64,000 nucleotides of DNA, taken from JAPOXR01 sp965221935 (GTDB taxonomy: Bacteria > Pseudomonadota > Alphaproteobacteria > Rhodobacterales > Rhodobacteraceae). Location: assembly GCA_965221935.1 (NCBI GenBank), contig CBDCSZ010000078.1, positions 1-64,000 of the forward strand. The letters are read 5' to 3'. Shown here piece by piece: positions 26,297 through 35,665 of this stretch. Each line of letters starts with the position of its first letter. Position 1 is the first letter of the stretch. A program made the translations under genes and the position numbers. Below the pieces are notes generated by a model, which saw only the letters and a program-made list of their open reading frames with translations, was not told where the DNA came from and did no database searches.

Positions 26297-27169
26297 ATGG
26301 CAAATCAATATCTGATAGCGCCTGATCCCGCTGCCGACAGTTTGACACGTAAACTTCGGGGAACAGCGCATGACGGCAGCGAAACCGCCATCGCCGTCAT
26401 AGAGGAACGCCCGTTGACCATCTTCCTGAATTCGACAGAAATCCTCACCGCAATGACCATCGGCGACTATCCCGAGTATCTGGCGCTGGGTTTTCTTGCC
26501 AACCAGGGAATGTTGAACACGATCGGCGAGGTCACAGCTGTGGACTTCGACAGCGAGTTGGACATCGTTGTCGTCCGCACCGGAACCGAGACCGTTCACG
26601 AGGAAAAACTCAGGAAAAAGACCCGCACCAGCGGTTGCGCTGTCGGCACCGTTTTTGGCGATCTCTTCGATCTCATCGAAGGAATCTCACTGCCTGAAAC
26701 GGAAGTCCGCACATCCTGGCTTTACGCGCTGGCGGCTGCGATCAACCGCACGCCGAGCCTGTACCTAGAAGCCGGGGCGATCCACGGGACAGTTCTGTGC
26801 CGCCGGGACCGGCCGCTTGTCTACATGGAGGATGTCGGCCGCCATAACGCCGTAGACAAGATTGCCGGCTGGATGCTTTCGAACGGTGAGACAGGCGCCG
26901 ACAAGATCCTGTACACGACTGGCCGCCTTACATCGGAAATGATTATCAAAACCGCGGTGATGGGCATTCCGACGCTGGCTTCACGGTCCGGTTTCACCGC
27001 GTGGGGCGTGGATATCGCCAGGCAGGTTGGCCTCACACTGATCGGCCGTCTGCGCGGCCGCAGGTTTGTTTGCCTCTGCGGAGAAGACAGGCTGATCCGG
27101 GACGCTGACTTCAAGAATCTGCCGGAAGAAGACCGCAGGCACCGGCGAAAGGCAACCGCAGGTGACTAG
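26297..27169 (+). CDS. fdhD: FdhD, sulfur carrier for formate dehydrogenase
   Basis: FdhD passes sulfur from a cysteine desulfurase to the molybdenum cofactor of formate dehydrogenase. This 290-residue protein has FLNSTEILTAMTIGDYPEYL, YMEDVGRHNAVDKIAGWML and TLIGRLRGRRFV. The sulfur-binding loop reads TSGCAVGT, with only one of the two cysteines usual in a CxxC; that single Cys is the one expected to be essential. I chose ATG 26297 (MANQYLIAP). The stop overlaps the GTG of mobA, making a molybdenum-cofactor operon. No formate dehydrogenase gene lies in the window. Confidence 0.93.
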   Translation: MANQYLIAPDPAADSLTRKLRGTAHDGSETAIAVIEERPLTIFLNSTEILTAMTIGDYPEYLALGFLANQGMLNTIGEVTAVDFDSELDIVVVRTGTETVHEEKLRKKTRTSGCAVGTVFGDLFDLIEGISLPETEVRTSWLYALAAAINRTPSLYLEAGAIHGTVLCRRDRPLVYMEDVGRHNAVDKIAGWMLSNGETGADKILYTTGRLTSEMIIKTAVMGIPTLASRSGFTAWGVDIARQVGLTLIGRLRGRRFVCLCGEDRLIRDADFKNLPEEDRRHRRKATAGD

Positions 27170-27854
27170 CGCGAAACAGCCGCAGACCGCCGCTTCCGCG
27201 ACCTGCCGGGAGGACGGCACAGCGCGCGCCAGCAGCCCCGTCCTCGGTGTGATTCTGGCGGGCGGGCTGTCGTCGCGCATGCGAGGCCCTGAAAAGACGC
27301 TGCTTGCACTTGGCGGCAAGCCATTGATCGCACACGCGGTTGACAGGCTGCGCCCGCAGGTTGACTGCGTCGTCATCAATGCGAACGGCGATGCGGAACG
27401 GTTCGCTGAATTCCGTCTGCCGGTCGTTGCCGACCTGACCAAAGATCGGGCGGGACCGCTCGCCGGCGTGCTTGCAGGCATGGGCTGGGGCCGCAGCAAC
27501 GGGTTCAGCCATGTTGTGACAGTTGCCGGGGACACACCGTTCTTCCCCATGAATCTGGTGACGCGGCTCTGGGCGCAGGCGGCGGCAAGCGCGGCGCCCA
27601 TCGCCCTGGCGGCAAGCGAAACGCCGGGAAGGGGCCTGCTGCGGCATCCGACATTCGGCCTTTTTCCCGTGTCATTGGCGGACGACCTGGAGCGCGCGCT
27701 GGCCGCTGGAATGCGCAAGGTGGTGAATTGGACCGACGGGCACGGGGCAGCGACAGCTGCGTTTGATCCAGGACCGCCCGATCCGTTCTTCAACGTAAAC
27801 CGGCCGGAAGATCTCGCCATCGCCGAACAGCTGTTGAAGGCGTGTGTTCAATGA
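27162..27854 (+). CDS. mobA: Molybdenum cofactor guanylyltransferase MobA
   Basis: MobA attaches GMP to molybdopterin to give the bis-MGD cofactor. This 230-residue protein has the nucleotidyltransferase signature GVILAGGLSSRMRGPEKTLL, then VVADLTKDRAGPLAGVLAGM, the metal-binding VAGDTPFFP and FNVNRPEDLAIAEQL at the end. The GTG start overlaps the fdhD stop by eight bases and the stop overlaps the next ATG, so the three genes are translationally coupled. The first 25 residues are a weakly conserved leader. Confidence 0.93.
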   Translation: MTSAKQPQTAASATCREDGTARASSPVLGVILAGGLSSRMRGPEKTLLALGGKPLIAHAVDRLRPQVDCVVINANGDAERFAEFRLPVVADLTKDRAGPLAGVLAGMGWGRSNGFSHVVTVAGDTPFFPMNLVTRLWAQAAASAAPIALAASETPGRGLLRHPTFGLFPVSLADDLERALAAGMRKVVNWTDGHGAATAAFDPGPPDPFFNVNRPEDLAIAEQLLKACVQ

Positions 27855-29623
27855 GGGTGATCGGGGTCGCCGGGTGGAAAAACTCAGGCAAAACAGGCCT
27901 GGTTGAACGGCTAGTCGCCGCGTTTACGGCGCGCGGTCTCATTGTTTCGACAATCAAGCATGCGCATCATGGGTTTGATGTCGATCAGCCGGGAGCCGAC
28001 AGTTTCCGGCACCGGGCGGCAGGGGCGCGTGAAGTTTTGGTCTCATCTTCGCGGCGCTGGGCCCTGATGCACGAAGGCGACGGCGACGAAGCCGGGCTGC
28101 GGGATCTGCTCGCAAAGCTGGAGCCTGCCGACCTCGTGATTGTCGAGGGATTCAAGAATGCCAGCATGCCAAAGATCGAAACCCGCCGCGCCGCAGCGGA
28201 CGGCCCGGCTCTGGCAGCTGGCGACGCCAATGTCATCTGCATTGCCAGTGACCGGCCGGCGGCAGGCGCAAAGCCGCCTGAGCTCCCATTGTCAGACACC
28301 GCCGCAATCGCCGATTTTGTCCTGCGGCATGTGCCGGCCGTTCATGCCGGCGCCGGACCGGGGGCGGATGCCGCCCGGCGGCAGCGCCGCCGCGGTGCGG
28401 CCATGCCTCCAGGTGTCGACTGGATCCCGGTGGACAGCGCGCTTGCCGCGATCAAGGATTCTGTGAAGCCGGCTGTTGGACGCGAACACGTTCCTGTTGG
28501 CGAATGTTCGGGACGGTTTCTGGCTGCGTCGGTGACCGTTCAGAGGCCGAGCCCGCCGGCCGCGAACGCGGCTGTTGACGGCTACGGATTTGGATTTGAC
28601 GGGCTGACGGGCGATTCGTGCCATCTTTCGCTGGTGGCGGGACGGTCTGCCGCCGGCGCGCCATGGACGGGCCGTGTCCCGCACGGCTGCGCCGTGCGTG
28701 TGTTGACCGGCGCGGTGTTGCCGGACGGCGTCGACAGCGTGGTGCTTGAGGAAGTGACGACGGTTGACGGAAACCGGGTGTCGTTCAGGCGGCCTTCGCG
28801 CAAAGGCGTCAACACCAGAAGCGCCGGCGAGGATCTGCGGAAGGGCGACAAGCTGTTTGCCGCCCGGCGGCAACTGGCCGTCACCGATATGTTCTCGCTT
28901 GTCGCCGCAGGGGTTTCGCAGATTCCGGTTCATGAACGGCTCCGGGTGGCGGTGATCTCAACCGGGGATGAGCTGGTTGACGCCGGGCGCGGGACCGGCG
29001 CCCATTCAATCCTCGATGCCAACCGCCCCGCGCTTTTGTCGCTCGTGGAGCGCTGGGGCTTCCGTCCGGTTGACAAGGGTTTGGTCAAGGATAACTCCGG
29101 CGCAATCCGGGCAATTCTGGACAGCGCCGCGGAAGATGCGGATGCGATCTTGATTTCGGGCGGCGCGTCGGCCGGCGATGAAGATCATGTCTCACGGCTG
29201 CTGAAGGACGAGAGCGAGTTTCTGGCCTGGCGGATCGCTGTCAAGCCGGGGCGGCCGCTGGCGCTGGCCCGCTGGCGCGGCAAGCTGGTTTTCGGGCTGC
29301 CGGGCAACCCGGTGGCGGCATTTGTCTGTGCCCTGGTGTTTGCCCGCCCGGCGCTCAGCGTGCTGGCCGGCGGAGAGTGGGCGGAACCGCGTGCCGCACT
29401 GGTTCCGGCGGCCTTCGAAAAGAACAAGAAAGACGGGCGCCGCGAATACATCCGGGCAAGGCTCAATGAGGATGGCTGGGCGGAAGCGTTTCACTCCGAG
29501 GGATCGGGCCTGACCACCGGTCTTGTCTGGTCGGACGGGCTGGTCGAACTGGGAGACGAGGCGATGGAAATCCGGAAAGGCAGCCCGGTCCGCTTCCTTT
29601 CATATTCAGGCTTCGGCTTGTGA
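27851..29623 (+). CDS. MobB-MoeA fusion protein
   Basis: This 590-residue protein joins two molybdenum-cofactor enzymes. Residues 1-170 are MobB, a GTP-binding helper of MobA, with the P-loop GVAGWKNSGKTGLVERLV and DLVIVEGFKNASMPKIE. From about 180 to the end it is MoeA, which inserts molybdate into adenylylated molybdopterin: ANAAVDGYGF, VLTGAVLPDGVDSVVLEEV, VAVISTGDELVD, LISGGASAGDEDHV and GLPGNPVAAFVCALVFARP. ATGA overlaps the mobA stop. Such fusions occur in alphaproteobacteria. It closes the fdhD-mobA-mobB/moeA operon. Confidence 0.93.
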   Translation: MRVIGVAGWKNSGKTGLVERLVAAFTARGLIVSTIKHAHHGFDVDQPGADSFRHRAAGAREVLVSSSRRWALMHEGDGDEAGLRDLLAKLEPADLVIVEGFKNASMPKIETRRAAADGPALAAGDANVICIASDRPAAGAKPPELPLSDTAAIADFVLRHVPAVHAGAGPGADAARRQRRRGAAMPPGVDWIPVDSALAAIKDSVKPAVGREHVPVGECSGRFLAASVTVQRPSPPAANAAVDGYGFGFDGLTGDSCHLSLVAGRSAAGAPWTGRVPHGCAVRVLTGAVLPDGVDSVVLEEVTTVDGNRVSFRRPSRKGVNTRSAGEDLRKGDKLFAARRQLAVTDMFSLVAAGVSQIPVHERLRVAVISTGDELVDAGRGTGAHSILDANRPALLSLVERWGFRPVDKGLVKDNSGAIRAILDSAAEDADAILISGGASAGDEDHVSRLLKDESEFLAWRIAVKPGRPLALARWRGKLVFGLPGNPVAAFVCALVFARPALSVLAGGEWAEPRAALVPAAFEKNKKDGRREYIRARLNEDGWAEAFHSEGSGLTTGLVWSDGLVELGDEAMEIRKGSPVRFLSYSGFGL

Positions 29624-29701
29624 GCGCCGAAATTCCCGCGCCGTCCAATAAAACGCACCCGGTAACTTTGGTGGCTGCCTGGCGCTGACGCTTCGGCCCC
29701 T

Positions 29702-30580
29702 TCACTCTTCGACCAGCGCATTCTCCATCAGAATGCAGGCGCGAATGGTCCTCGTGTTCGCGAATTCGAAGATTTCCCGATCATCGGCTTTTGTCATGAA
29801 CGGGCCGAGCAGCGACACCGTGCGGTTGACAAATCCCGTCGCCACAGAGCGGAATTCCGGCCCGCTTTCGAGCAGGCGGGCGACTGTTCCGAGATCGGCG
29901 GGCGTGCCTATTCCGCCGACAGTCATCAGAGGATCGCTGCGCCCGTTGGCAAACGCCGCTCTCCACAATTCGGGCCGGACATAGTCCGTTGGCAGCGATT
30001 CGACCGATATGCCTTCGGTGGCCAGTTTCTGCAGGACATCCATTGCCATTTCCAGAAGCTCCGCAATCTCCGGGTCTTCCGCAGCCCAGTCCAGTGCCTC
30101 GAACGCCTCCACATCGTTCTCGTCGTCAGCGAAATCAAAGGCGCGGATAAGAATGTTTCTTGGAATCTCAGCAGTCTTTTCGACAGGCTTCGCCTCCGGC
30201 GCCGCTTCTGGCCGCGGCGGTTCGGGCTCCAAAGTTTCGGAGGGTGTGTCAGCCCATCCGGCTGTGAAACTCTGCGCATCGTCAGCCGGACTGAAATTCT
30301 GTGTCCACTTCTGGTCGTAATTGGCCAACAGGCTGCGCAGGCTCTGGATCTGGTTCTGCAGGTTCCACAAACGCTCCGCCACGCGGGCTTCGGCGATCGC
30401 AGTATAGGCAAATGACCAAATGATCAGCAACGGCATGACGATGATGGCCACCCGCGAAAAGAACTCCGGCTCCAGCAGCGGCGCTGCCAAAAAGTTTTCC
30501 GGAAAAAACACCAGCACGCACAGCGCGGCCCAGCCCAGACTTGCCGCTATGGAAATCAGCACTGAGATGCGCGCAAACAT
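29702..30580 (-). CDS. Membrane-anchored protein of unknown function
   Basis: This 292-residue protein has two N-terminal membrane segments (about 9-28 ISIAASLGWAALCVLVFF, and 42-62 with VAIIVMPLLIIWSFAYTAIA). A coiled-coil-like stretch follows (ERLWNLQNQIQSLRSLLANY), then a proline-rich acidic linker (130-155) and a cytosolic domain of about 130 residues. I recognise no named family. It is convergent with mobB/moeA and about 50 bases upstream of greA on the same strand. Confidence 0.75.
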   Translation of the reverse strand: MFARISVLISIAASLGWAALCVLVFFPENFLAAPLLEPEFFSRVAIIVMPLLIIWSFAYTAIAEARVAERLWNLQNQIQSLRSLLANYDQKWTQNFSPADDAQSFTAGWADTPSETLEPEPPRPEAAPEAKPVEKTAEIPRNILIRAFDFADDENDVEAFEALDWAAEDPEIAELLEMAMDVLQKLATEGISVESLPTDYVRPELWRAAFANGRSDPLMTVGGIGTPADLGTVARLLESGPEFRSVATGFVNRTVSLLGPFMTKADDREIFEFANTRTIRACILMENALVEE

Positions 30581-30627
30581 GGGCTACCGGGTTTCTCTCT
30601 TGTTATCGGATGTGCCGCGGTAGGGGG

Positions 30628-31098
30628 TCACAGGTATTCAACCTTGAGCACGGTGTAGCATCTCTCCCCGCCCGGCGTCTGGACATCGACAATGTCGCCG
30701 GCATCATTGCCGATCAGCGCTTTGGCCAGCGGCGAGTTCAGGTTCAGCCGGCCGTTTTGCGTGTCTGCCTCAGCCTGGCTCACAATCTGATACGTGATCT
30801 CCCGGCCTGTGCGCCGGTCTTTGAGCGACACTGTCGCCCCAAACTTGATCGGTCCGGACAGTCTTGAGACGTCAATCACCTCCGCGTGCCCCATCAGGTA
30901 ATTCAGTTCCTTTATCCGGCCTTCGATCCAGCCCTGCTGTTCGCGCGCGGCATGGTATTCGGCGTTTTCACTGAGGTCGCCGTGCGCGCGGGCCTCGGCG
31001 ATCGCCTGGATGACCGCCGGTCGGTCAACGGTCTTGAGCCGCTGCAGTTCGGCGTCGAGTTTCTGGAACCCGGCCTTTGTCATCGGAACCCTGTTCAT
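30628..31098 (-). CDS. greA: Transcription elongation factor GreA
   Basis: GreA enters the RNA polymerase secondary channel and stimulates cleavage of backtracked RNA. The 156 residues match the whole family: MTKAGFQKLDAELQRLK, the coiled-coil tip AHGDLSENAEYHAAREQQGW with its acidic D/E pair, and the C-terminal domain with NLNSPLAKALIGNDAGDIV. The start is the ATG at 31098; a second Met is five residues in. The gene is divergent from ETF-QO. Confidence 0.96.
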   Translation of the reverse strand: MNRVPMTKAGFQKLDAELQRLKTVDRPAVIQAIAEARAHGDLSENAEYHAAREQQGWIEGRIKELNYLMGHAEVIDVSRLSGPIKFGATVSLKDRRTGREITYQIVSQAEADTQNGRLNLNSPLAKALIGNDAGDIVDVQTPGGERCYTVLKVEYL

Positions 31099-31303
31099 GG
31101 CGAATCCGTGTTTCTGGGTTTGTGTCTGTCTGTCATAAGGCCGCCTATATTGGGGTCAAGCGATTAGCGGTCAAGCAGCGCGCAGAGACGGCCCGCACAT
31201 AAAGATGGCCCCTTTGGCGCAGCGCGCAATTGACCGGTGAGTGGCATTTCCGATATTGCCTGCGTCGGATACCCGATTCAACAGCAGCGACCGGAGATGC
31301 GCG

Positions 31304-32956
31304 ATGGCGGAAGTCGAACGCGAGTCCATGGAATTCGACGTCGTGATCGTCGGCGCCGGACCGGCCGGTCTGTCGGCGGCCATCCGTTTGAAGCAGCTGG
31401 ACCCGGCGATTGAAGTCTGTGTGCTCGAAAAAGGTTCGGAAGTCGGCGCCCACATCCTTTCGGGCGCGGTGCTTGACCCGGTTGGGCTGAACGCTCTCTT
31501 GCCGGACTGGCGCGAACGCGGGGCGCCGGTCAGGACCGAGGTCACGGACGACCGGTTTTACGTGCTTGGCGAAGCCGGAAAGCTGCGGGTGCCGAACTGG
31601 CCGATGCCGCCGCTGATGAGCAATCACGGAAACTACATTGTGTCGATGGGCAATGTGTGCCGGTGGCTCGCCGAGCAGGCGGAGGCGCTGGAAGTCGATG
31701 TCTTCCCGGGAATGTCATGCTCGGAGATTGTCTATGGATCGAATGGCGAAGTTGCGGGTGTGGTCGCCGGCGAGTTCGGGCGCGGCGCCGACGGCGAGCC
31801 GGGGCCGTCCTACGAGCCGGGAATGTCGGTTCTGGGCAGGTATGTGCTGCTGTGCGAGGGCGCGCGCGGATCGCTCACGAAACAGGTGATTGCCAGATTC
31901 GGGCTGGATGCCGATTCCGACGCGCCCAAATTCGGCCTCGGCATGAAGGAAATCTGGGACATCTCCCCCGAAAACCACAATTTGGGGCAGGTGGTCCACA
32001 CCGCTGGCTGGCCGCTCGGATCGAACGCCGGCGGCGGCTCGTTTATCTACCATATGGAAGACAGCCAGCTCAGCATCGGTTTTGTCGTGCATCTGAACTA
32101 CCGAAATCCACACCTCTTTCCGTATATGGAGTTTCAGCGGTTCAAGCATCATCCGATGGTCGCAGACCTTCTGGAGGGCGGCCGCCGCGTTTCCTATGGG
32201 GCCCGCGCAATCACCGAAGGCGGCTGGCAGTCCATTCCCAAACTCGCCTTTCCCGGCGGTGTTCTGGCCGGCTGTGCGGCCGGGCTTGTCAATGTCCCGC
32301 GGATAAAGGGCAACCACAATGCGATGCTGAGCGGCATGGCGGCGGCGGAATGCGCTTTCGCCGCCATTTCGGAGGGAAGATCGGGAGACGAGCTGGCAGA
32401 CTACGATGCTGCGGTCCGCAGCGGTCCTGTCGGAAAAGATCTGAAGCGGGTGCGCAATGTGAAACCGCTTTGGTCCAGGATGGGACTGACCGCCTCAATG
32501 ACGCTCGGCGGCTTCGATATGTGGGTGGCGACAGTCACGGGATGGAACCCGGTCGGCGATCTGCGTCATGGCAAGACCGACTCGGAGGCGACCGAGCTGG
32601 CCGAAAAACACAAACCGATTGACTACCCAAAACCGGACGGAAAACTGAGTTTTGAACGGCTGAACAATGTCAGTTTTTCGGGAACCGCGCATGAAGCGGG
32701 GCAGCCCTGCCATCTGCACCTCCTTGACCCGCAAGTGCCGATATCGGTGAACCTGCCCAAGTTTGCGGAACCGGCCGAGCGATATTGCCCTGCAGGTGTC
32801 TACGAAGTGCTGTATGATCGCGGCGGGAGTCCGGAATTCAGAATCAATCCCGCCAACTGTGTCCATTGCAAGACCTGCGACATCAAGGATCCCAGCGCCA
32901 ATATCGAATGGCGCGTGCCACAGGGCGGAGGAGGACCAAATTATCCGAACATGTAG
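31304..32956 (+). CDS. Electron transfer flavoprotein-ubiquinone oxidoreductase
   Basis: ETF-QO moves electrons from ETF, reduced by acyl-CoA and amine dehydrogenases, to membrane ubiquinone. This 550-residue protein opens with the FAD-binding VVIVGAGPAGLSAAIRL, then GSEVGAHILSGAVLDPVGL and FGLGMKEIWDISPENHNLG. It ends with the 4Fe-4S domain NCVHCKTCDIKDPSANIEW and the family C-terminus GGGGPNYPNM. ATG 31304 follows a GGAG. It is complete. The next gene starts 50 bases after its stop. Confidence 0.95.
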   Translation: MAEVERESMEFDVVIVGAGPAGLSAAIRLKQLDPAIEVCVLEKGSEVGAHILSGAVLDPVGLNALLPDWRERGAPVRTEVTDDRFYVLGEAGKLRVPNWPMPPLMSNHGNYIVSMGNVCRWLAEQAEALEVDVFPGMSCSEIVYGSNGEVAGVVAGEFGRGADGEPGPSYEPGMSVLGRYVLLCEGARGSLTKQVIARFGLDADSDAPKFGLGMKEIWDISPENHNLGQVVHTAGWPLGSNAGGGSFIYHMEDSQLSIGFVVHLNYRNPHLFPYMEFQRFKHHPMVADLLEGGRRVSYGARAITEGGWQSIPKLAFPGGVLAGCAAGLVNVPRIKGNHNAMLSGMAAAECAFAAISEGRSGDELADYDAAVRSGPVGKDLKRVRNVKPLWSRMGLTASMTLGGFDMWVATVTGWNPVGDLRHGKTDSEATELAEKHKPIDYPKPDGKLSFERLNNVSFSGTAHEAGQPCHLHLLDPQVPISVNLPKFAEPAERYCPAGVYEVLYDRGGSPEFRINPANCVHCKTCDIKDPSANIEWRVPQGGGGPNYPNM

Positions 32957-33005
32957 GCTTATCCTCACGAAATTCTGTCGCCGCGCGCGTATTCCCGTCC
33001 GGAAA

Positions 33006-34796
33006 TTGCCGGAAATCCTCCGGCGTTGCGGTGCGCAGGGACTGGCAATTGCCCTGTGTCTGTCCTGGCTGCCGCAGGCGGTTTCGGCGGACTCTTCAGA
33101 CACAGCGCTTTCGCAGTCGGATATCGGCGATTACCTGGCTGCCCGCACCCATTGGCGGTCGTATGAATTTGACAAAGCGGCGGAAAACTACCAGCGCCTG
33201 ATCAAAGACCGGGCGCACGACTCGCACCTGCATCGGGAAGCCCTGCGCGCCTTCATCGCGTCAGGCGATGAGACAAATATCGTTCTTTCCGCGACGCGCC
33301 TGGCCGAGGCGGGCATCGACAGTTTCTTAGTGAACAATATCCAGTTTATCGAAGGGCTGCGCGGCGGAGACTATTCCGAAGCCGCCGAACGGCTGCTTGA
33401 GTCCGGCTCCGTTGTCGGGCCTGCGACCAGACCGGTGGTGCTCGGCTGGGCCCGGATTGCCGACGGCGACATCGAAGAGGCATATGAGGTTTTCGGCGAA
33501 ATCCCCGAAGGCGCAAGCGATCAGCTGATAAGATTTCATGAGGGGCTGGCGCGCGCGCTGGGCGGCGACTTTGAAGCTGCGGAAGCGGTTTTCTCATCCA
33601 TTGCGTCTGCCGAAAGCGTGCCGAGTTCATTTCCCGATCAGCTGACCGCGGCATGGGCGCAGTCGCTGGTGCAGCTTGAGCGGCGCGATGACGCAGTCAA
33701 TGTTATCGACAGCAATCAATTCAGTGTATCCGAAGCCTGGAAAAAGAATCTGGACACGCTGCGCGCCGAGATCGCAGCCGGCCGGCCGGTGGATTTCGAT
33801 GTTGTGTCGGAGCCTCTGGAAGGAATTGCGCTTTTCTATTCCATCGTGGCGCGCGACTTTTTCCTGAGCCAAGAGCGGGCGCAACGGCTCCAGGCAGCAG
33901 TTCTTTTTGCCCGCATGGCGGAAATGCTCGACCCGGACAGCACTGAGCTCGCCTTTGATCTTGCAACCTATCTGCAGACAATCGGCAGCTATGACCTGGC
34001 CATTGCCAGTCTCGAGAACATCGCAATCTCGGATCCGATTTACCCGGTCGCCGGGGTGTTCATGGCAGACGTGCTCAAGAGTCTCGGCCGCGACGGCGAC
34101 GCCGGCGGAATTCTGACGCAGCTTGCGGACACCTATTCCGAAGACATCACTGTCCACATGGCGCTCGGCGAACACAGGCTGAGCGGAAAGAATTATGCCG
34201 AGGCCAGCGCGTCGTTTGACAGTGCAGTCAATCTAACCGTCCAACTGGCGCCTGCCCAGCTTGGCGATGAGGACAGCAGAGAGTTTTTTTCACGCAATTG
34301 GCGGCCATTCTACGCGCGCGGGATTGCCCGCTATCATGACGACGACTGGGAAGGCTCGAAAGCGGATCTTGAACACGCCGCTGACTACTCCGGCGGCAAT
34401 CCGTATGTGCTGAATTATCTCGGTTACTCAATGCTGATTCAGGACGACGATGTGGTTGAAGCCGAAGCCTTGATCAGAAAGGCCTTGGAAAGAGACTCCG
34501 AAAACGCGGCTTTCATCGACTCATTGGGATGGGCGCTGTTTCTGCAGGGCCGTTATGATGAGGCGCTGCCGCAGCTGGAACGCGCAGTCCGCCTGATGCC
34601 GAATGTCGCCGAAGTCATTGATCATCTGGGCGATGTGTACTGGAAAGTCGGCCGCCAGCGCGAAGCTGAATTCCAATGGAAGCGCGCATTGCTGTTTGAA
34701 GATGAAAACGTCGATTTTCAGCGGGTGGAGCGCAAGCTCAGCATCGGTCTCGATAAGGTGCTTGAGGAGGAATTGTCTGGCGAAACCAGCCATTGA
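33006..34796 (+). CDS. Tetratricopeptide repeat protein, exported
   Basis: This protein of about 596 residues starts with a signal peptide (GLAIALCLSWLPQAVSA, cleavage before DSSD). I chose the TTG at 33006 because it places the signal sequence at the N-terminus; no ATG lies between the ETF-QO stop and this point. TPR-like helical pairs fill the rest, for example AFIDSLGWALFLQGRYDEAL and PQLERAVRLMPNVAEVIDHL. It resembles the large alphaproteobacterial TPR proteins encoded next to ispE, which follows here. The exact role is unknown. Confidence 0.85.
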   Translation: MPEILRRCGAQGLAIALCLSWLPQAVSADSSDTALSQSDIGDYLAARTHWRSYEFDKAAENYQRLIKDRAHDSHLHREALRAFIASGDETNIVLSATRLAEAGIDSFLVNNIQFIEGLRGGDYSEAAERLLESGSVVGPATRPVVLGWARIADGDIEEAYEVFGEIPEGASDQLIRFHEGLARALGGDFEAAEAVFSSIASAESVPSSFPDQLTAAWAQSLVQLERRDDAVNVIDSNQFSVSEAWKKNLDTLRAEIAAGRPVDFDVVSEPLEGIALFYSIVARDFFLSQERAQRLQAAVLFARMAEMLDPDSTELAFDLATYLQTIGSYDLAIASLENIAISDPIYPVAGVFMADVLKSLGRDGDAGGILTQLADTYSEDITVHMALGEHRLSGKNYAEASASFDSAVNLTVQLAPAQLGDEDSREFFSRNWRPFYARGIARYHDDDWEGSKADLEHAADYSGGNPYVLNYLGYSMLIQDDDVVEAEALIRKALERDSENAAFIDSLGWALFLQGRYDEALPQLERAVRLMPNVAEVIDHLGDVYWKVGRQREAEFQWKRALLFEDENVDFQRVERKLSIGLDKVLEEELSGETSH

Positions 34797-35071
34797 AGCT
34801 GTTGCTCCGGCCCAGGCAAACCTTGCTCTGCGCCTTCGCCGAAGGAGGCCTGAAGGGCTTCATCCGATCGATAGCCTGATGGCGCCCGGGGGTATTGGCG
34901 ACAGGATTGCTGTCACCGTCCATTCACGTCTCACGCTTATCGTTTTCGGACCCCTTGCCAATCAATCTTCCGCAGGGGAAGAGAATAAAAATCCTAAACA
35001 AAAGGCCAACAATCCGCAATCAGGGGGTGACATTTACACGAAAGTGCCATAAAAAACAATGCGATAAGGAG

Positions 35072-35665
35072 ATGGCAATGACCGACAATGCTCCCGGACA
35101 GAATCAGTGCTCAGGTATCGGCCTCAAGACGCTGTTCCGGATGTTTCCCAACGATAAATCGGCCCGGGATTGGATTGAGACCATAGTTTGGCCGGACACT
35201 TCGCGCTGCCCCCGCTGCGTCACCGATAATGTCCAGTTCGGCATAACGCACAAATCAAAGTCGCACCGCTGCCGGGATTGCGATAGACGGCCGGGCTTCG
35301 GTGTCAAATCCGGCGCTGTCATGCAGTCGGCCAAGCTCGGATACCAGGCATGGGAAGTGGCCGCCTATCTGGTCGCAACGAGCCTCAAGAGCACGCCCAG
35401 CATGAAGCTGCACAAGGGTTTTGTTCACAAAAGAGGCGTGGAATCCTTCTGGTCGATGCTCAAGCGGACGCACAAGGGAACGATCCACAAGTTCAGCCCC
35501 AAGCATCTTAACCGCTGCGTCTCGGAATTCGCCGGACGCCACAATTTCAGAAGCGCGGGCACGATCGAACAGATGGCGACGGTGACCAAGGGGATGGTCG
35601 GCAAGTGGCTCCGCCACATGGACCAAATAGCCGATAACGGACTGAATTCAGGGGCGCGGTCGTGA
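35072..35665 (+). CDS. IS1595-family transposase, internally deleted but in frame
   Basis: The 197 residues contain the IS1595 N-terminal zinc-ribbon (WPDTSRCPRCVTDNVQFG then HRCRDCDRRPGFGVKSGAVM) and the C-terminal RGVESFWSMLKRTHKGTIHK, with ESFW supplying the last acidic residue, and RHNFRS. Between SLKSTPSMKLH and KGFVHKRG about 100 residues with the first catalytic acids are missing, yet the frame is kept. The protein could still bind DNA but should not transpose alone. AAGGAG precedes the ATG. Its stop overlaps the GTG of the methyltransferase. Confidence 0.8.
   Translation: MAMTDNAPGQNQCSGIGLKTLFRMFPNDKSARDWIETIVWPDTSRCPRCVTDNVQFGITHKSKSHRCRDCDRRPGFGVKSGAVMQSAKLGYQAWEVAAYLVATSLKSTPSMKLHKGFVHKRGVESFWSMLKRTHKGTIHKFSPKHLNRCVSEFAGRHNFRSAGTIEQMATVTKGMVGKWLRHMDQIADNGLNSGARS

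Noticed and set aside
34957..34964. GCCAATCA direct repeat (also at 36655) as target duplication of the IS1595 cassette
   Set aside because: Joining at this repeat puts ispE out of frame, whereas AAGAGAAT at 34979/36693 restores it exactly.
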